A program made the position numbers and the translations under genes. Of a DNA stretch of 43,380 nucleotides, positions 21,870 to 30,900 are shown piece by piece (within the stretch, counting starts at the first letter, position 1; every line of letters starts with the position of its first letter). The stretch covers positions 1 through 43,380 of the IMG/VR virus record IMGVR_UViG_3300002225_000001; one strand, given 5' to 3'. The stretch comes from a virus. Under the pieces are notes generated by a model. It ran no database searches. It had not been told where the DNA came from and saw only the letters and a program-made list of their open reading frames with translations.

Positions 21870-23203
21870 TGTTAGCAAAAAACAAACTTCATAACTACCA
21901 ACACCGTGCTGTTAATCACATCTTAGATATTCCTAAGTCCGCTTTGTTTTTAGATATGGGTTTAGGTAAGACAGTCTCAACGCTTACAGCCATAGAGGAC
22001 CTTATGTATAACAGCTTTGATGTTGGTAAGGTTTTAATCATTGCACCATTGCGTGTATGTAACACTGTATGGATGCAAGAGGCTAAGAAGTGGGAACACA
22101 CTCAAGGCTTGACGTTCTCAAATATGGCTGGTGGTAAACAAAAGATGCTTACGGGTTTACAACGTAAGGCTGACATTTATATAATCAACAGAGAGAATGT
22201 TAAAGCTTTAGTCCTACACTTAGGTAAGAAGTGGGATTTTGATATGGTTGTTATTGATGAGAGTTCTTCGTTCAAGTCACCATCATCACAACGCTTTAAA
22301 GCTCTAAAGAAAATGTTACCTATGATTACTCGTACCGTATTGCTTACTGGTACACCGGCATCAAATGGTTACGGTGATTTATACTCACAGTTCTTTTTAC
22401 TTGATGGTGGGTTTAGATTGGGTAGAACGCAAACGATGTTTAGAACTAGATACTTTGACAAAGACTTCATGGGTTGGACGTACACGTTGCGTGATGGTGC
22501 TGTTAAGATGATACAAGACCAAATACAAGACTTAGTATTATCGATGTCTGCTGAAGACTATCTTGAACTGCCTGACTTTATACCCACAGTGTTGGGTAAT
22601 GAGTTAGAGGGTGAGTTGTTACGCAAATATCTAAAGTTCAAGAACGATATGATATTAGCTATTGAAGCTGAAGATGATAAGATTACAGCTATGAGTGCTG
22701 CCACTTTAAGTAACAAGCTCTTACAGTTCTGTAGTGGTAACATTTACGATGAGGTTGGTACTGTTAGACACATACACGACTTAAAGATAGATACATTAAA
22801 GGAGATTATAGATGAGAACCCCAATGATAATATATTGGTCGCCTACAACTATAGACACGAATTGGAGGCTTTACAACAAGCTTTCCCTGAAGCGATACTT
22901 CTTAGTAAAAGTGGGAAAGAAGTTAAGGAGTGGAACGAGGGTAAAATTAAAATCTTTCTCGCACATCCAGCTAGTGCCGGACACGGACTCAACTTGCAAC
23001 ACGGAGGAGCACTATTAGTTTGGTACGGATTCACATGGTCGTTAGAATTGTATCAACAGTTCAACAAAAGGCTACATAGACAAGGACAAACTCAAAAAGT
23101 CCGTGCTATGCACATCGCTGTGGGAGATATTGAACACGACCTGATGACAACACTTGCTAAGAAAGATGTTGTTCAATCTGAATTATTGGAGGTATTGAAA
23201 TGA
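21869..23203 (+). CDS. SNF2-family DEAD/H helicase
   Basis: The 444-residue protein begins LHNYQHRAVNHIL and has motif I DMGLGKT (29-35), motif Ia APLRVCN, motif II IDESS, motif III LTGTPASN, motif V GHGLNLQHGG and motif VI QFNKRLHRQGQ. This is the compact phage SNF2 helicase commonly found with DUF2800, DUF2815 and VRR-NUC genes. It uses ATP to translocate on duplex DNA, probably in replication or recombination. DESS in place of DEAH is a normal variant. Confidence 0.9.
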   Translation: MLAKNKLHNYQHRAVNHILDIPKSALFLDMGLGKTVSTLTAIEDLMYNSFDVGKVLIIAPLRVCNTVWMQEAKKWEHTQGLTFSNMAGGKQKMLTGLQRKADIYIINRENVKALVLHLGKKWDFDMVVIDESSSFKSPSSQRFKALKKMLPMITRTVLLTGTPASNGYGDLYSQFFLLDGGFRLGRTQTMFRTRYFDKDFMGWTYTLRDGAVKMIQDQIQDLVLSMSAEDYLELPDFIPTVLGNELEGELLRKYLKFKNDMILAIEAEDDKITAMSAATLSNKLLQFCSGNIYDEVGTVRHIHDLKIDTLKEIIDENPNDNILVAYNYRHELEALQQAFPEAILLSKSGKEVKEWNEGKIKIFLAHPASAGHGLNLQHGGALLVWYGFTWSLELYQQFNKRLHRQGQTQKVRAMHIAVGDIEHDLMTTLAKKDVVQSELLEVLK

Positions 23204-23391
23204 TTATATTTTCAGGAGGTATGGATGGGTCAACAGAGGTTAAACCCTTTGAAGAAAAACCCATCGAGTATAGGAAATATGGCTCAAAATATATTGAATA
23301 TTATTGTCAGTTTATTGGGTGGTCTACAGCTTGTTCCTTTGATACACAAGAAGAACGAGACAGTTATTTTGAATATCTAACAAAAGATTAA
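23200..23391 (+). CDS. 63-residue protein of unknown function
   Basis: Start at 23200 follows GGAGG and overlaps the helicase stop by four bases. It begins MIIFSGGMDGSTEVKPFEEK and contains a Tyr-rich centre (YRKYGSKYIEYYCQF). No family recognised. A second AGGAGG inside the gene precedes an ATG at 23220, but spacing there is poor. Confidence 0.6.
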   Translation: MIIFSGGMDGSTEVKPFEEKPIEYRKYGSKYIEYYCQFIGWSTACSFDTQEERDSYFEYLTKD

Positions 23392-23401
23392 CTTAAGTTA
23401 A
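23388..23401. repeat. 14-bp perfect palindrome
   Basis: TTAACTTAAGTTAA lies at the end of the 63-residue gene, about 20 bases before the nuclease gene. It has no loop, so it is more like a dimer-binding site than an RNA hairpin. It may be chance in AT-rich DNA. Confidence 0.35.
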
Positions 23402-23420
23402 CTAAAGGTAAAATATAATT

Positions 23421-23696
23421 ATGAAGAAAATCGCAGAGAAAGTTATACAAAAAGAGATATTGGATTACTTGAAAGAACAAGGCTACTACGTTATTAAAGT
23501 AGTGGTTGCGAATGTTTCCGGTGTACCTGATATTTTATTTTGTAAAGATGGACGTTTCTGTGCCGTAGAAGTAAAGGCTACTGGTAAGAAGAAACAAGTA
23601 ACTGAGTTGCAGAAATTACATATAGAAATGATACATGCAAGTGGTGGTAAAGCTATCGTAGCTGATTGCCTTTGGGATGTTCAAGAGGAGTTTTAA
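23421..23696 (+). CDS. VRR-NUC nuclease
   Basis: The 91-residue protein is a minimal VRR-NUC domain: helix, then GVPDILF (D37), AVEVKA (E50, K52) and Q59 in KKQVTELQKLH. This is a PD-(D/E)XK core, found as a stand-alone structure-selective nuclease beside SNF2 helicases in many phages. It probably resolves branched DNA. Length is normal for the phage form. Confidence 0.9.
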   Translation: MKKIAEKVIQKEILDYLKEQGYYVIKVVVANVSGVPDILFCKDGRFCAVEVKATGKKKQVTELQKLHIEMIHASGGKAIVADCLWDVQEEF

Positions 23697-23873
23697 ATGT
23701 TAAAAAGATTTTACAAGTGGATGAAAGTTCCACCAACAACAGAGACAATGATTGAAGTAACTAAAGATTACTTTGCTATAGGTGATGAGTATATCAATGA
23801 AGCTAACGGTTGGGTGATGATAGCTGATGATTTCATAGAGGTAGGAGTTGATAATGAAAAAAAAGATAGTTGA
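23697..23873 (+). CDS. 58-residue small protein
   Basis: ATG at 23697 directly after the nuclease stop, with GAGGAG upstream. It begins MLKRFYKWMKVPPTTETMIE and continues in an acidic, strand-rich stretch. It overlaps the next gene by 20 bases. Function unknown. Confidence 0.6.
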   Translation: MLKRFYKWMKVPPTTETMIEVTKDYFAIGDEYINEANGWVMIADDFIEVGVDNEKKDS

Positions 23874-24015
23874 GAAACACATAACTGTTGATGAAGAGAC
23901 TTTTAAAAAGCTCGAACTGATATGTAAGCACGGTGTGAAAACAACAAAACGTGCTGAAGTTACGGTAATGATTAACAAAAAATTCGAGGAGGTATTTCCA
24001 AATGGCTCATTGTAA
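23854..24015 (+). CDS. 53-residue basic protein
   Basis: ATG at 23854 follows GTAGGAG. It reads MKKKIVEKHITVDEETFKKL followed by a helix and strand with many Lys (KHGVKTTKRAEVTVMINKKF), recalling ribbon-helix-helix DNA-binding proteins, though not diagnostic. It overlaps the next gene by 14 bases. Confidence 0.6.
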   Translation: MKKKIVEKHITVDEETFKKLELICKHGVKTTKRAEVTVMINKKFEEVFPNGSL

Positions 24016-24388
24016 ATATTGTCATGTTTATTATGAAAACACTATGAGGCTTGTTGAACACGAGACTGAGTGTTTTTATGCTACCCAACGAGTGTCGTCC
24101 ATACCTACAGCTGAAGATAAAGCTTTTGAAGTCATAGAGTGTAAGCAGAAAGAGTGTGAGAAACACCCGTTGCTTAATCCTGATAGTAAACATTATCAAA
24201 TGATAGGTGGTGTAGAGGCTATAAGTCTTATGGAGTTGATGTTTTCAACTGAAGAGTTGATGGCTTGGGCTAAGTTGACTTCTATGAAATATAGATTGCG
24301 TATTGGTAATAAGGATAACGTTACCAAAGAGGCTGAAAAGATTAAGACCTATGAAGCTTACTACGACTATTTGGAAAGCAAATGTTAG
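24002..24388 (+). CDS. 128-residue zinc-finger-like protein
   Basis: The N-terminus has CKYCHVYYENTMRLVEHETEC, positions C4-C7 and H21/C25, a C2H-C type zinc finger. A second Cys/His group (CKQKECEKH) follows. The remainder is helical (GVEAISLMELMFSTEELMAWA). It may bind nucleic acid or a partner protein. AGGAGG precedes the start. Function unknown. Confidence 0.7.
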   Translation: MAHCKYCHVYYENTMRLVEHETECFYATQRVSSIPTAEDKAFEVIECKQKECEKHPLLNPDSKHYQMIGGVEAISLMELMFSTEELMAWAKLTSMKYRLRIGNKDNVTKEAEKIKTYEAYYDYLESKC

Positions 24389-24585
24389 CCAACGAGTATC
24401 TGTATGGTGAAGAGGTTGAGGTTCCTGAGATACCACAAGAGGTTGTAGTACGTAGGTTAGAGTTGTTGAAAGAACACTTAGCAGAACTGCTTGACCACAC
24501 ATACTACGATAGAGATGCTGCTAGATGTAATGCTGTACTCAAAGCTATTAAGTTTTGGGAAAACATAAACAAAGAGGGTGAGTAG
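24382..24585 (+). CDS. 67-residue helical protein
   Basis: Begins MLANEYLYGEEVEVPEIPQE and continues as Leu/Arg-rich helices (VVRRLELLKEHLAELLDHTY). It overlaps the preceding gene by 7 bases and abuts the next. Function unknown. Confidence 0.65.
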   Translation: MLANEYLYGEEVEVPEIPQEVVVRRLELLKEHLAELLDHTYYDRDAARCNAVLKAIKFWENINKEGE

Positions 24586-24948
24586 GTGGGTAGGTATCAG
24601 GTGGTTGAACACATCACTTACACGTGTGAAGCAGAGGGTTGTAACAAGGAAAGAACAAGCTTGTTATCAACGTATAGATGTAATGCTAAACACTACTGTT
24701 CTCTTGACTGTAAATTTGAGGCATCTAGGACTAGAACACTAGAAGTCAGTGGTGATTGCAGTCGCTGTGAAACACCCTTGCTTGACTCAGATTTTTATAT
24801 GTCAAGTAGCACCATCTCTTCCACTTGTAAGAAGTGTAGGCATGATGCACATGTAAAAAGTGTTGAAGAAAAGAAACGTAACCAACGAAAGGTTGCTGAA
24901 GAATTTAAAGAGTATTGGAGAGTAAATGCCGGATATAGAAAAGATTGA
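24586..24948 (+). CDS. 120-residue multi-zinc-finger protein
   Basis: A GTG start at 24586 follows GAGGGTGAG. Cysteine pairs appear at CEAEGC, C/HYCSLDC, CSRC and CKKC, enough for two zinc knuckles, the second as CSRCETPLLD ... CKKCRHD, like HNH-associated or recombination zinc ribbons. The C-terminal tail is basic (KRNQRKVAEEFKEY). No HNH catalytic motif follows. Likely a nucleic-acid-binding accessory protein. Confidence 0.65.
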   Translation: MGRYQVVEHITYTCEAEGCNKERTSLLSTYRCNAKHYCSLDCKFEASRTRTLEVSGDCSRCETPLLDSDFYMSSSTISSTCKKCRHDAHVKSVEEKKRNQRKVAEEFKEYWRVNAGYRKD

Positions 24949-25078
24949 AATAAAACAAGATACGTTATCAGATTATTGGGTGGTTAGCATCAATGGTGGT
25001 GAACCTATGATGAAAGCTAAGACAAAATATAAGTTACTTAAAAACTTATTGGGATATGTGAAAGGTCAGGAGACATAA
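24926..25078 (+). CDS. 50-residue small protein
   Basis: ATG at 24926 lies within the end of the zinc-finger gene, in another frame. The peptide MPDIEKIEIKQDTLSDYWVV continues with a basic C-terminal helix. Its stop overlaps the dUTPase start (TAATG). Function unknown. Confidence 0.5.
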   Translation: MPDIEKIEIKQDTLSDYWVVSINGGEPMMKAKTKYKLLKNLLGYVKGQET

Positions 25079-25605
25079 TGTTTAAAATATTCAAAGATGG
25101 TCAACTGCCAACAAGAGGTACAAAGTATTCTGCTTGTGTAGATTTATATGCAAGAGAAGATATTGTTATTGGTGCTGGTGAGACTAAGCTGATTCCACTT
25201 GGGGTTTGTATTGATTTGGAAAAATGGCTTAATAGAAATATCATCCTCAGTGATGAGCAAGTGGACATCTATATGAGGTCACACTATCTACAGCTAATGC
25301 TTAGAAGCTCGTTGTCTAAAGCACTCATCATTGCTAATGGTATCGGTGTGATTGATATGGACTATGAGGGTGAGATTATGATTAGAGTGCATAATCCAGT
25401 TAAGACTTTTCAGAAAGTTAATTTGATGCTAAATGATAATCAAGGACACAATGAAGTTCAGTTTATTCAGAATACTGTTGTGATTGAAAAAGGTGATAGC
25501 GTTGCACAGATAACTTTATTGGAACACAAGTCGTATCTGTTTGGTATAGATACAGAAGATGAAAGAACTGGTGGCTTTGGGTCAACAGATAAAAAGGATA
25601 AGTAA
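25078..25605 (+). CDS. dut: dUTPase (dUTP pyrophosphatase)
   Basis: The 175-residue protein carries the five trimeric dUTPase motifs: ACVDLYA (19-25), LRSSLSK, ANGIGVIDMDYEGEI with its catalytic Asp and Tyr, GDSVAQI, and a flexible C-terminal GGFGST. It hydrolyses dUTP to dUMP and pyrophosphate, keeping uracil out of phage DNA and feeding dTMP synthesis. There is a modest insertion between motifs 1 and 2 (EKWLNRNIILSDEQ). The next gene starts one base into its stop. Confidence 0.9.
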   Translation: MFKIFKDGQLPTRGTKYSACVDLYAREDIVIGAGETKLIPLGVCIDLEKWLNRNIILSDEQVDIYMRSHYLQLMLRSSLSKALIIANGIGVIDMDYEGEIMIRVHNPVKTFQKVNLMLNDNQGHNEVQFIQNTVVIEKGDSVAQITLLEHKSYLFGIDTEDERTGGFGSTDKKDK

Positions 25606-25952
25606 TGGCACATATACACATAGAGTTTAACGATAAAGGTCAAGCTGAGTTTGACATAAAGACTGACAACGATAGTCAAATATTTACAGCACTGTTAGGC
25701 ATAGAGGCTTACATAGGTGCTAAGAGTGAGTTGCCAGTATCTGAAATACGTTCTATTATGGACGAGATGAAGAACGATTTGCAAGTAAAGGGTGTTGAAC
25801 CGGTTGAGGATAACTTAGAACTGATGAATCGAATACACGCTGATAAGGATTTCAAAAATAGCAAGTTTCATAGCTACACATCCAATGATGTCGCTGCTGA
25901 TTATCGAAAATATTTGGAAAGTTTAGAGACGTTGGAAGATTTAGAGTCTTAA
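25605..25952 (+). CDS. 115-residue protein, last gene of the plus-strand operon
   Basis: Start follows AAAAGGATAAGTA. The protein is acidic (SELPVSEIRSIMDEMKNDLQ; SLETLEDLES at the end) and mixed helix/strand. Its stop codon overlaps the stop of the convergent large terminase gene by two bases, so no terminator separates them. Function unknown. Confidence 0.7.
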   Translation: MAHIHIEFNDKGQAEFDIKTDNDSQIFTALLGIEAYIGAKSELPVSEIRSIMDEMKNDLQVKGVEPVEDNLELMNRIHADKDFKNSKFHSYTSNDVAADYRKYLESLETLEDLES

Positions 25953-27682
25953 AACACATCACCATAGTTGTTAGTACCAGCCTCGTACTGACCAAAGGTG
26001 TTAAGGACAAAATCTAAATTGTCCTTACCCTCATCTTCTTTATACTGCTCCATTCCGAACTCCTCATCATCACTCATGTGCTCAATCATATAAATAACAC
26101 CATTAGCTAGACTATCCAATCTGTCATCTGCTCTTAATGAGTCACGCTCTTTAGTAATCTTACTGAACTGATACGTGAAACTATTTATAGCTGGTGCATT
26201 TTTATCTTTATCTAAAGTGTCTTTATCGATAATTAACTTATGCTGATTAACTAAAGGCTCAAGATTTTCGATGATACGAATTTCTTTCTGACCCTTAACA
26301 TTCACCTCAACAAGTTTAGTCTTAGGGCTTATCATTCTTAAGTGAGGCTCAAGCATCTTCGTGAACATTCCCCCACCCCAATTTTCCTCAATTAACAATT
26401 CATCAATCCCATGTATCTTACAAAGCGTTGCAATATTAATCATATTCTCATCTTCGTAACCACCCTGAAGACCTGTAATCTTTTTCAAAAACAATCTAGT
26501 ATTAAGTGAGAAGATTAAAGATATACCTATCTCATCTTTACCTTTACCCGATGGGTCAAGTGACATCAGCTTCATCTCATAAGGTGCGACTTCTTCAGAC
26601 ACATGTGATGGTGAGTAAAGTTTATCTGCTTTAAACCCATTGTGCTTGATGTATAGGTTATTCTCAGGCATAGATGAGTGAGACACTTTTAATGGTGCAA
26701 CATCATTATCTATATCCATCACGATTAAGTCAGACAGTTTCAGAGGATAACGCAAGTCATCTGCATCTGATACGTCTAGCATATATTGTAGTTTATATTT
26801 AGACTTACCAATACGCATCTTCTTAGACATCAAGAACTCTTTATCAAGCCTCTCATCTACAGCCATACCAATAAGACCCTCAGCCATCATCTCTACAATG
26901 TGGGGAGCTAGGCTACCGAAGTAAGCACTATCATCTTCAGGTACTTCAGCCGGTAATGCTAATAGTTTATATCCAGCATCTAACCAGCCTACATACATCG
27001 ATGACATAGAGTGTGGTGTTGATAGACATATAGACTCATCTTTACCTGACATCAAAAGATTCTGCGCCTCTTTAGCAAAGGTATCTATCTTATCCATCAT
27101 CGTCATTGACTCAACAGTTTGTGCTGTCTCAATATCGTCATAGATAACAAGACTTGCTCTCATACCCGTAACTTGATTACCAGCACCAACAGCGTACATA
27201 CTTGGACTATCTGAAGCAGTGGAACCAGCGACATCAAACGATTGCCCTGAAGTCCTCTCAACATTGTGTCTAGGTGTCATATCTTTAGTTACTGGAAGCA
27301 TCTTGATTAACTTCTGTACGAACTGAGTGTAGTTAATGGCTCTAGCAGCACCGGCAGACATCACGAGTATCTTTTCATTAGGGTCATTGAGATATCGCCA
27401 TACAGCGTAAATTTGAGACGCTAAGGACTTACCTAGACCACGAGAAGCCCAAACCATTCTGTGAGGATTACTCGAGTCTTGTAACCATAATGCAATAGCA
27501 TATTGACCTTTAGTTGGTCGAGGTAGGTTTAACCATGCAAAGACGTAGGTAAAGAACACAATGAAGTTGTCCATAAGTTCCGCATCTTCAAAATACTTAT
27601 CGTCCTCGTAGTGCTCACCCCAATCACAATTAGTAAAATACTCAACGGTTTCTTCAGGGGATAGTTTACAAAAGTCAATCAA
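25949..27682 (-). CDS. large terminase subunit (DNA packaging motor)
   Basis: The 577-residue protein matches T7 gp19 in length (586). It has a Walker A at 80-86 (SRGLGKS), a Walker B in LVIYDDIE, and an RNase H-type nuclease domain with LDPSGKGKDE and a C-terminal DDRLDSLANG. It starts with TTG at 27682, overlapping the small subunit stop as TTGA; no in-frame ATG is near enough. It translocates DNA into the procapsid and cuts concatemers. Confidence 0.92.
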   Translation of the reverse strand: MIDFCKLSPEETVEYFTNCDWGEHYEDDKYFEDAELMDNFIVFFTYVFAWLNLPRPTKGQYAIALWLQDSSNPHRMVWASRGLGKSLASQIYAVWRYLNDPNEKILVMSAGAARAINYTQFVQKLIKMLPVTKDMTPRHNVERTSGQSFDVAGSTASDSPSMYAVGAGNQVTGMRASLVIYDDIETAQTVESMTMMDKIDTFAKEAQNLLMSGKDESICLSTPHSMSSMYVGWLDAGYKLLALPAEVPEDDSAYFGSLAPHIVEMMAEGLIGMAVDERLDKEFLMSKKMRIGKSKYKLQYMLDVSDADDLRYPLKLSDLIVMDIDNDVAPLKVSHSSMPENNLYIKHNGFKADKLYSPSHVSEEVAPYEMKLMSLDPSGKGKDEIGISLIFSLNTRLFLKKITGLQGGYEDENMINIATLCKIHGIDELLIEENWGGGMFTKMLEPHLRMISPKTKLVEVNVKGQKEIRIIENLEPLVNQHKLIIDKDTLDKDKNAPAINSFTYQFSKITKERDSLRADDRLDSLANGVIYMIEHMSDDEEFGMEQYKEDEGKDNLDFVLNTFGQYEAGTNNYGDVF

Positions 27683-27924
27683 AACTCATCCTCGTCTTCA
27701 TCAGCTGTTTTGCCGTTACGTCTCTCTTTAGCATCTTTCAATTTTTTAGCTGTATTGTCTTCTACCGAACTCTTACTCTTTTCAGATACAACATTGTTCT
27801 TAGCTAGATAAGATACAACTGGGTTGAGTTCAGGGAGTAAATCTGTCTTACCACTCGTTAAACAGCTTATCATCTTTGTTCTAACCAGCCTATCAATTTC
27901 TTCTAAATCTTCTTTCTTACCCAT
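27679..27924 (-). CDS. small terminase subunit (gp18-like)
   Basis: This 81-residue protein lies directly upstream of the large terminase and overlaps it by four bases. T7 gp18 has 89 residues and the same position. The N-terminal half is helical (LEEIDRLVRTKMISCLTSG) and the C-terminus is charged (RRNGKTADEDEDEF). The start follows AGGAGG. The call rests on position and size. Confidence 0.7.
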   Translation of the reverse strand: MGKKEDLEEIDRLVRTKMISCLTSGKTDLLPELNPVVSYLAKNNVVSEKSKSSVEDNTAKKLKDAKERRNGKTADEDEDEF

Positions 27925-27939
27925 AATAAGTCCTCCTAC

Positions 27940-30900
27940 CTACTTAGTATAATTATATAAGTCTATGACTTCACTTACCTCACCCATAGTTTTTGTTGTC
28001 GGTGAGTGTAATAAACCCATCGCTGTACCATACACACCACTCATCGGCATATTCATAAATCCAGCATACATCAATGACACATCATCTTGCTCTCTACCAT
28101 TGATTTCATTTCTAATCATTGATTGTACCATACCAGCCTGAAACCACATCATAGCTTGAGTCATTGCAAAAGTATCACCTTGCAACATACCTCTACCCAT
28201 AAAAGAACCTATATTAGAATAGGCTGTCATAGGGAACTTCAACATAGGCATCAATGCAACACCAATAGCTGAATGTCTTGAGAACGCTGAAGCTGTACCC
28301 ATTGTAGCTTTATTCATTCTCTTCATCATAATTCTATCTACAACAGACTTAAATTCTATTTGGTCTTTCAAGTTCCATTTAGTATAATCAAAGAACGCAA
28401 CATGACCTTTCTCATTCAATGTCAACGCTCCTTTAAGTTTATTCTCCATGTGCTTACTGATACCAAAAGCTTTAATCTCGTAGTCTTTAAAAGTAATCTT
28501 ACCATCAAAGTGACCCTTTAATGTGTCAAGAGTATCTTGTAGATTCAATCTCTCTAGCAAGTCAGAAGAACGAACAAACGGTAACGTATGTAATGTGAAA
28601 TCTCTCCATATCTCAGTAACTTTACCAACACCCTCAATACTGCTTTCAATATTACCAAACTCATCAAAAGTTCTAAACTGTCCGTATGTAGCTCCATATT
28701 GGTGCATACCGTATCCAAAGCCATCTTCTTGTGAAACTATTGAGTGAAGAGCGAAACTGTCATCACCTAAAGTATTTCTAGCTTTACCGGTAACAGTCTT
28801 AGCCATACCCATCACACCTGAAGAACGTACCATATTAGCTAAAGCTACAGCACCCTCAGACATAAGTGAAATGGTTGATAAAAGCATACCTCTACCAATC
28901 GCCGCATTAGCTATATTTTTAGCTACGATATTTGCTGTTTGTGAGTAGTCTATGCTTGACACACCCACTGTAGCCATAATATCTTTAGACAATGTGTTTT
29001 TATAAGATGGGTCTATCTTAGACGAGTTCACAACACCAAGTAAGTCATCGACACTTGAATATCCTTTATGTGCCATAGCAATGTGACCTGAAGCACTGTT
29101 AAACAATGATGACGATGCAGACATAATATCCGAATTAAATATATCATCATATCCTATTGATGCTGTAGTACCATCCCCGTACTTAACTTCAACATTACCA
29201 AACTTACTATAGTCCATATCTATTCTAGCTTTAGTTCTACCATACTGACCTGAAGTTGTAGAGATAATATCTTCTATCATATCGTCAGCTAACCCTTTAG
29301 CTTTCAATTCTTTAATTAAAGACTGTCTAGCATCTTTAGTGAACGTCTTACCAGCATCGGAAGTATTAATAATTGCATTTATATACACCCTCGCAACCTC
29401 TTCAGCATCCTTAGTTTTTGTTAACATATTAGAAAATGACTTTACCACCAACTCAAAACTTTCATCGGTGATGTTAGCCATCTTATTAGAAAAGCCAATC
29501 GAGTCAACAACTCTAGGTACATGATATTTACCAGTGGTTTTCACCATTTTATCAGCACCCTTAACACCAGCATCTATTGTCTTATCAAAGATACTCTTGT
29601 AATACCTTTGCGTTATATTAGCGGCGGAAGCTAAATGCACGTTGTCCTGATGTTTACCTAACTCCATAAATTCAAATAACTCTTTGTTGAATTTAACTCT
29701 AAAACTCATTGAGTTAAATATACCACCAAGTTCATCAACCTTAGTTACCTTACCATCTTTCAACCATTCTTTATATATTGGTTGAATTTCTTTGTTCATA
29801 CCTAAGAAATGTGTATCTTTAATCTGTCTCTTTATTGTTTCTATTGTTGAACCAATAGCATCAAGAGGATTGTAGTACAAGTCTCCAACTATCTTTCTCA
29901 TCTCTTTATTTTGTATATTTCTATACATCGGCTCAACTGTCTCAGTCAATGTTGTTCTAGTCTTCATCATAGTATCACCAATACGTGCACGTATTGACCT
30001 AGTGTTATCAGAGTTACGCATATCACTAACTATTGATGAGGCTTTTTGATACAGTGTTGACCCATTAGCAGATTTCATTGCATTAATAGCTTTAACACCA
30101 AGTATTCCAGCAACTATCATTGCTCCAACACCTACAGCAACATCACCACTATCGGCAGCAGATACAACAGTTGTAGCTAATGCACTAGCACCAACCACTT
30201 TAGCCACTTTACCATTGATTTTAATCTTAGCACCCTTACCATTTTTTGTAGGAGTTATTTCAATTTTTGGATGAGCAAAACCCTCACCAGCTCCTTTTTT
30301 AAAAGATGCTTCGATTTGACCCATTGATGATTTAGAGATGTGACCCTCTTTATGCAATGCTCTGTAAACTTCAACAATGTCTTCAACTAAAGCTCTATCA
30401 CCACCTTTACCAAGAGCTTCAACAGATTTCTTAACATCAGCTATTTCCATTTCTATCTTAGCACCTATAGCTTCAACATCGGTAATCGTCTCATTAATCA
30501 ATCTTAACGCATCTGAAGACAAAGCAGATTTAGATGGGCTTTTAACTATCTTCTGTAAGTTTTTAAAACCAGTGTTCATAGCCAGTTTCATTCTTGATTC
30601 TATAAGGCTCTTTGTGTACGCTTGTGCTTGAGGTGTTAACGTCTTAGGTGCTTTTGGTTTCACTCCAATATCATCGTATGATTTTATTTGCTTCTCTAAA
30701 TTATCTATCTTTTTTGACATAGCAATATGCTCGTCACTACCTTTAGCTAGATTTTCTAACTCATCTTCTAGGTCTATCTTACGACCCATAACCTCGTTTC
30801 GTTCCACCTTAACTCTCTCGACCTTAAGACCCTCATCTATCTGTGCTCTAAGCTCGTCTTGTTTAGATGATGTTTCTGCTTGACTTGAGGTTTTAGCATC

